Positions 59,835 through 64,000 of a DNA stretch of 64,000 nt are shown here, piece after piece. The notes beneath the pieces were generated by a model. It did not search any database. It worked only from the letters and a program-made list of their open reading frames with translations, and was not told the origin of the DNA. Position numbers and translations under genes: made by a program. The stretch comes from Synechococcus sp. JA-2-3B'a(2-13) (GTDB lineage: Bacteria > Cyanobacteriota > Cyanobacteriia > Thermostichales > Thermostichaceae), in contig NC_007776.1 in NCBI RefSeq assembly GCF_000013225.1, positions 2,424,501 through 2,488,500 of the forward strand. The letters run 5' to 3'. The stretch's first letter is position 1. The number at the start of each line of letters is the position of its first letter.

Positions 59835-60326
59835 CTATTCCCGAACGGCACCCTGCAGGCGTGCGCCCCAGGTGCGAGCAAAGCGCAGGTCAGCCCCAAC
59901 CAGGTTGGCGTCGCGTAGATCGGCCCCCCGCAAGTCGGCGCCGTACAGGGATGCAGAAGAGAGATCGGCCCCCCGCAGGTTGGCCCCCCGCAAGTCTGCC
60001 CCCTCCAGGTAAGCGCCACTCAGGTTGGCTCCCCCCAATTGAGCCCGCCGCAAATTGGCCCCCACCAGGTAAGACTGGCTGAGATCGGCGCCCGTCAAGA
60101 TGGTGCGCTCCAGATTGGCCTCGATGAGATCGGAACCGCTGAAATTGGCCTCCGCCAAATCCAGATTGCTCAGCTCAATGGATCCCAGGCGGCAGTTGGG
60201 ACAGGTGCGGGAAGCCATGAGGTAGCGCATAAAACAAGAGTTGTAGGTTGTGGCTGCGGCAGAGGAAGCCAAGGCTGCCGTGGCCAGTAGTGCCCAAATG
60301 GCGGGAACTTTGAGATTGAGGTTCAT
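59835..60326 (-). CDS. Secreted pentapeptide-repeat protein
   Basis: A 163-residue protein. Signal peptide MNLNLKVPAIWALLATAALASSAAA is followed by a Cys-rich neck (SCFMRYLMASRTCPNCRLG) and about twenty A(D/N)LxX pentapeptides (GADLSQSYLVGANLRRAQLGGANLSGAYLEG), which form a right-handed quadrilateral beta helix. Likely periplasmic or thylakoid-lumen. Cyanobacteria have many; functions are mostly unknown. Start ATG 60326. Confidence 0.9.
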   Translation of the reverse strand: MNLNLKVPAIWALLATAALASSAAATTYNSCFMRYLMASRTCPNCRLGSIELSNLDLAEANFSGSDLIEANLERTILTGADLSQSYLVGANLRRAQLGGANLSGAYLEGADLRGANLRGADLSSASLYGADLRGADLRDANLVGADLRFARTWGARLQGAVRE

Positions 60327-60493
60327 GGTTACCAAGCCTCACAATTTTGAAGGTTTACGTGAAGGGACACAGCAGAGGGGGATGGTTCTGCGCTGGTCAC
60401 ATGATAGTGGCATCTTCTGGCTTCGGCCACTCCGCAGGTCTGTCTGGCCCACCTGATAGCAGGCTCTCTCAGGGCGGGATGACGTTTGGAGTC

Positions 60494-60790
60494 CTATCGT
60501 CCCGAAGCTGCCGGGCCGTTGCCAACACTGGGAAGGGGTGGATCTTTGAGCAGCGGCTGCACCCAATGCCAAGACAGTTGCCCCAACCCCACCAAAACCC
60601 CGAGTATTGCCGAGGAAGTCAGGACGCGATCCCAGCGGATTTCCCGCCAGCCGGCAGGGCTGGTTGTTGGCCTTCTTGGGTTGAGTTTCTCGGCAACAGG
60701 AAGCGGGCGATGGCGCAAAAAGTGCCCACAGCGACGACAGCGATAATCGGAGTTGGAGTTGAGCCAGTAGCAAGCTGGGCAGCGAAGCAT
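60494..60790 (-). CDS. Zinc-ribbon protein with one transmembrane helix
   Basis: A 98-residue protein, MLRCPACYWLNSNSDYRCRRCGHFLRHRP: two CxxC pairs form an N-terminal zinc ribbon. A linker leads to a hydrophobic segment (VLTSSAILGVLVGLGQLSW near 58-76) and a Pro-rich tail. A membrane-tethered zinc-ribbon sensor-like layout. Function unknown. Confidence 0.75.
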   Translation of the reverse strand: MLRCPACYWLNSNSDYRCRRCGHFLRHRPLPVAEKLNPRRPTTSPAGWREIRWDRVLTSSAILGVLVGLGQLSWHWVQPLLKDPPLPSVGNGPAASGR

Positions 60791-61053
60791 GGGAAGGCCA
60801 GGGATCCCCTAGTGAAATGATCCCATTTTGAGGGGGGCGAGCAGTTGCCGTGAGCTATGAGAACCCCATTAGGGATCCCTCCAGTTGGCTTGAGAGGGAT
60901 CCACTTTGCCTACACTCCCCTGGATTGTGGGCGGGGTTTGGGGCATCTTTGAGGAAGTAGCCTGTGCGCTGCGGCAGCCGGGATCCCTGTCGGTTGGAGA
61001 GAATCAGCCCTACAGAATCAGTAAGCATTGATCAGCAGCCCTGTGCCGGCCCT
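60791..61053. other. Intergenic region upstream of lptB
   Basis: About 260 bp. A frame (60964 onwards) runs into lptB but is not needed for the domain. No recognised site. Confidence 0.4.
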
Positions 61054-61782
61054 ATGCAGATCTACTTAGAAAACATCTGTAAGCGCTATGGCCGCCGTGA
61101 GGTGGTGAGCGACGTTAGCCTGAACATTCAGCAGGGGGAAATCGTGGGGCTCCTGGGCCCCAATGGGGCGGGGAAAACCACCACGTTCTACATCATGACT
61201 GGCCTGATCCAGCCCAACCGCGGCCATGTCTGGTTGGATGACCAAGACATCACCCACCTGCCCATGCATCGCCGGGCCCAATTGGGGATCGGCTACCTGG
61301 CCCAGGAGCCGAGTATTTTTCGTCGCCTCAGCATCCAAGACAACCTGCTGCTGATCATGGAGCAAACGGGGGTGCCTCGCCGCCTCTGGCAGCAGCGGCT
61401 CAACCAACTGCTGGAGGAGTTTCGCATCGCCCACGTGGCCCACAGCCTGGGCCTGCAGGTATCGGGGGGGGAGCGTCGCCGAGCGGAGATCGCCCGTGCC
61501 TTGGCCGCTGGGATCCACGGGCCGAAATTTCTGCTGCTGGATGAGCCCTTTGCGGGGGTGGATCCCATCGCGGTGGCGGATATTCAGGAGGTGGTGGCCA
61601 AGCTCAAGCAACGGGGCATCGGTGTTTTGATTACTGACCACAACGTGCGGGAGACGCTGGAGATCACCGACCGGGCCTATATCCTCAACGACGGGGCCAT
61701 TTTGGCCAAGGGCACGGCGGCGGAGCTGGCGGCGGATCCCTTGGTGCGCAAGTATTACCTGGGGGAGAAGTTCCGTCTCTAG
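61054..61782 (+). CDS. lptB: LPS export ABC transporter ATP-binding protein (LptB)
   Basis: A 242-residue ABC ATPase, [51 protein letters not shown] (Walker A), Q-loop [16 protein letters not shown], signature [18 protein letters not shown], Walker [21 protein letters not shown] and H-loop [19 protein letters not shown] instead of LSGGQ is typical of LptB. It powers LptBFG transport of lipopolysaccharide. An LptF/LptG permease begins on the same strand at about 63519, on the far side of the pyruvate-kinase-like gene. Confidence 0.94.
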   Translation: MQIYLENICKRYGRREVVSDVSLNIQQGEIVGLLGPNGAGKTTTFYIMTGLIQPNRGHVWLDDQDITHLPMHRRAQLGIGYLAQEPSIFRRLSIQDNLLLIMEQTGVPRRLWQQRLNQLLEEFRIAHVAHSLGLQVSGGERRRAEIARALAAGIHGPKFLLLDEPFAGVDPIAVADIQEVVAKLKQRGIGVLITDHNVRETLEITDRAYILNDGAILAKGTAAELAADPLVRKYYLGEKFRL

Positions 61783-61794
61783 GGCAGCTCCAGG

Positions 61795-63264
61795 TCACCT
61801 CCAGGAGTACAGAGCTCGCAGGCGTTGGCTTTTCTTGTGCTGGTGGGTCTGCATCCGAGCCAGCAGCTCGTCCAGGAGGGCAACCGCCTCCAGCAGGTAG
61901 GGGCCCTTGTTGAGCATCACACATTCGGCGCGGGCAGACATCACCGCATCGGAAAGCTCAGGCCGCGAGGGCAAGCCCTCCTTGGTGAGCTGATCCAGCA
62001 CCTGGGTAGCCCAGACCACCGGCACCTGGGCTGCCTCGCAGATCCACAGCAGTTCCTCCTGGATCTCGCCCAAGCGCAGCCAACCGATCTCCACGGCCAG
62101 ATCGCCGCGGGCAATCATCACCCCCAGGGGCCGGCAGCCGGCAACGGTCGCGATCAAGGCCGGCAGATTTTTTACCGCCCGCTGCGTTTCCATCTTGAGG
62201 ATCAAGCCCAAATCGGGGCGAGCCTGCCGCCGCTCCAGCTCAGAAACCAGCAACTGCAAGTCCGCGGGCTGCTGGACAAAGGAATAGCCCACTAAGTCGG
62301 CATGCCGCACCACAAAGTCCAGGTCTTGGCAGTCTTTGTCGGTAAGGGAACGGATCTGGAGCTGACTGTCAGGAAAATTGAGGCCTTTTTCTGCTCGCAA
62401 CTTCTTGCCCTGAGGGGCAACTTTGTCCACCTCCAGCACCACGCCTGCCGGCTCGATCCTTACCACGCGGGCGCCGATTTTGCCGTCGTCGATCCAAACG
62501 GTTGCCCCCACTTGCAGGTGCGCCAAAACCTCCGGCAGGCTGCAGGTCACCTGGCAGGAGATATCGGCGCTGGCCTCAGGAACCTTCGCGGTGAGCAGGA
62601 TGCGATCCCCGCGGTACACCTTGGTTTTGCCGGGGGGCATGGCCACTGGGCCGGTGCGGATCTTGGGGCCGGCCAGGTCCAGCAAAATCTTGCAACGCCG
62701 TTGGGTCTGGGCTTCGGCCTGGCGCAAGTGGGCCACCATTTTCTCCCACACCGAGGGCTCGTCGTGGGCGCAGTTGATGCGGGCCACGTTCATGCCCCGC
62801 TCCAACAACTGCAGCAACAGCTCCGGCTGCTCGGCGGCTTCGCTGGGCAGGGTCACCATGATGCGCGCGCGGCGATGGGGAGAAGGGGGGCCAAACAGCG
62901 CCTCGGCGTGCTGCTCTAGTGCCGTATCCCCGGCGTAAAACTCTTCATAGCTGGGTGCCGTATGGGTCAAACCCTGGGTGGCTGCCAAAATAGCAATCAC
63001 CGCATCCAGGCTCTCCAGAACCCGCGACTCACAGCGCCCCAGCGAGGACAGCCCCGCAGCCGCCAGCTCCAGTTGCAAGCTGCGCAGATCCTGTTGGCGC
63101 AGCGCCAGGTAGCGCGCCAGGTTGTGGATGGCCGCAGGAGGGCTCGTAAGGCAGCCCCAAGCGGCCAAGTATTTCTGGGATCCCTCTACAACCTGCTGCC
63201 GCAGCTCCAGGAGCCGCTCCAGCAAACTCCTAAGATTGCAGGAGGGGGAAGAGGAGGAAACCAT
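61795..63264 (-). CDS. Atypical pyruvate-kinase-like protein
   Basis: A 489-residue protein with an N-terminal helical extension of about 145 residues unlike classical pyruvate kinases, then a pyruvate-kinase barrel: RARIMVTLPSEAAEQPELLLQLLERGMNVARINCAHDEPSVWEKMV, ILLDLAGPKIRTG, a B-domain-like insert, DLVGYSFVQQPADLQLLVSELE, LGLILKMETQRAV, VMIARGDLAVEIGW and AECVMLNKGPYLLEAV. The usual C-terminal allosteric domain is missing; the protein ends shortly after the last motif. The substrate loop NVARINCAHD replaces the classical NVARLNFSHG. Start ATG 63264 (MVSSSSPSC). It may not be a true pyruvate kinase. Confidence 0.8.
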   Translation of the reverse strand: MVSSSSPSCNLRSLLERLLELRQQVVEGSQKYLAAWGCLTSPPAAIHNLARYLALRQQDLRSLQLELAAAGLSSLGRCESRVLESLDAVIAILAATQGLTHTAPSYEEFYAGDTALEQHAEALFGPPSPHRRARIMVTLPSEAAEQPELLLQLLERGMNVARINCAHDEPSVWEKMVAHLRQAEAQTQRRCKILLDLAGPKIRTGPVAMPPGKTKVYRGDRILLTAKVPEASADISCQVTCSLPEVLAHLQVGATVWIDDGKIGARVVRIEPAGVVLEVDKVAPQGKKLRAEKGLNFPDSQLQIRSLTDKDCQDLDFVVRHADLVGYSFVQQPADLQLLVSELERRQARPDLGLILKMETQRAVKNLPALIATVAGCRPLGVMIARGDLAVEIGWLRLGEIQEELLWICEAAQVPVVWATQVLDQLTKEGLPSRPELSDAVMSARAECVMLNKGPYLLEAVALLDELLARMQTHQHKKSQRLRALYSWR

Positions 63265-63518
63265 GTCGAAAGTCTTCCCAAGACAAACCCGGCCCAATTC
63301 TATGCCTGAGCTTACTTGGGGTCGATCATAGGCGGGTTAGGTTGAGAAAGGAAGGCGATAGCCTTTCATTGCCCAGTGTTCCGGTCTAGAGTCGTTAACA
63401 GCCTTCGGCTGTCCTGCCTACTACTTCCTTGGGTTGCGTGAAACTTCATTCTCTCCCTCCTGCCCGTTCCCGCGAGCGGCCTGACCACAGGCTCTCCCTC
63501 GTTTGCGCGGTGGGCCTG
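63265..63518. other. Divergent intergenic region between the kinase-like and LptF/G genes
   Basis: About 250 bp; a frame upstream of 63519 is open (a GTG near 63437 could extend the permease by 27 residues). No other feature recognised. Confidence 0.4.
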
Positions 63519-64000
63519 ATGGATCGCTATGTCCTCTCGGAGATGCTGCTGCCGTTTCTCTTTGGGGTGGGAGCTTTCACAACCTTGGTGATGGCGGTGG
63601 GATCCCTGTTTGAGCTGGTGCGCCTGGTGGTGGAAGCGGGTCTGTCGCTTTCGGCGGCGTTACAGGTGTTTGTGTTGCGGGCGCCGGGGATCATCGTTTT
63701 GACGTTCCCGATGTCCATGTTGCTGGCGACGTTGCTGGCCTATGGGCGCTTGTCTGCCGACAACGAGATCACGGCCTTGCGCGGATGCGGGGTGAGCCTT
63801 TACCGCCTCATGGTGCCTGCCCTCGTCCTCAGCTTGCTGGTGACGACGTTAACGTTTCTGTTCAATGAGCTGGTGGTGCCGGTGAGCAATCGCCAAGCGG
63901 CCACGACTTTGAATCGAGCTTTAAATCGGGATCCGGACTTCCGGCGGGAGAATATCCTCTACCAAGAATTTGGCGAGATCCTCATGCCTGAGCCGGACGG
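63519..64000 (+). CDS. LptF/LptG-family permease, N-terminal part (cut by window edge)
   Basis: The plus strand is open from ATG 63519 to the edge, about 160 codons: MDRYVLSEMLLPFLFGVGAFTTLVMAVGSLFELVRLVVEAGLSL and so on, with three hydrophobic helices and the family's FPMSMLLATLLAYGRLSADNEITALRGCGVSLYRLMVPALV. YjgP/YjgQ permeases pair with LptB to extract lipopolysaccharide from the inner membrane. LptF versus LptG cannot be resolved from this part. GTG 63510 and 63437 are alternative starts. Confidence 0.9.
   Translation, partial: MDRYVLSEMLLPFLFGVGAFTTLVMAVGSLFELVRLVVEAGLSLSAALQVFVLRAPGIIVLTFPMSMLLATLLAYGRLSADNEITALRGCGVSLYRLMVPALVLSLLVTTLTFLFNELVVPVSNRQAATTLNRALNRDPDFRRENILYQEFGEILMPEPD

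Noticed and set aside
59835..60326. DNA-level tandem repeat
   Set aside because: The periodicity comes from pentapeptide codons of the protein, not from an independent repeat array.

Overview
The window is cyanobacterial chromosome. It carries ndhC-ndhK-ndhJ and ndhL of the NDH-1 complex, an HmpF-type pilus-motility coiled-coil protein, a PAP/fibrillin protein, a three-domain ribosomal protein S1, a DUF3007-type gene beside ndhL, and many small proteins of cyanobacterial type. The DNA is GC-rich and dense in the palindrome GGGATCCC (several GGATCC per kb), which recalls the hot-spring Synechococcus JA-3-3Ab / JA-2-3B'a group. That assignment is from memory of the group and was not searched.

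Layout. 1-371 is the 5' part of an IS200/IS605-type tnpB cut by the window edge, followed by about 1.1 kb with no recognisable gene. 1.5-6 kb: cysM-like, a tandem-duplicated cob(I)alamin adenosyltransferase, a PlsC-like acyltransferase overlapping an alpha/beta hydrolase, then HAD and PhoH genes on the other strand. 7.5-13.3 kb: small proteins, tRNA-Ser(GCU), two related zinc-finger proteins, a geranylgeranyl-reductase-family flavoprotein, an RsbW-like kinase, an OmpA-like protein and an S24 self-cleaving repressor. 13.6-18.9 kb: two inverted copies of a roughly 220-240 bp mobile-element remnant bracket ndhCKJ, a MidA-type methyltransferase and a coiled-coil protein. 18.9-27.2 kb: GH3 hydrolase, plsX-fabH-fabD, hmpF-like, trpC. 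27.2-31.2 kb: copper chaperone and copper ATPase, then a cobalamin riboswitch ahead of cbiX. 31.3-46.6 kb: housekeeping genes (obg, rpsA, topA and others), a G3E GTPase, a radical-SAM protein, and bolA with a monothiol glutaredoxin.

The most striking region is 46.6-49.7 kb. A small CRISPR array has three repeats, but the first and second are separated by about 2.5 kb of AT-richer, GGATCC-free DNA of Bacteroidetes character instead of a normal spacer: an ACR3 arsenite exporter, a thioredoxin-type arsenate reductase, a hairpin terminator, and the 3' part of a PKD / type IX secretion sorting-domain protein cut off exactly at the second repeat. The next spacer is a normal 36 nt, and the terminal repeat is degenerate and supplies the stop codon of tilS. 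No cas gene is in the window. This is either an extraordinary insertion into a CRISPR array or an assembly join between co-resident organisms.

49.7-64 kb returns to ordinary chromosome: tilS, hrcA, ureA-ureB, mutS2, a NIL-ferredoxin, ndhL, nadK, tRNA-Leu(GAG), a pentapeptide-repeat protein, lptB, an atypical pyruvate-kinase-like protein, and the start of an LptF/LptG permease running off the right edge. Scattered through the window are short dispersed repeats that look like scars of IS605-type elements.
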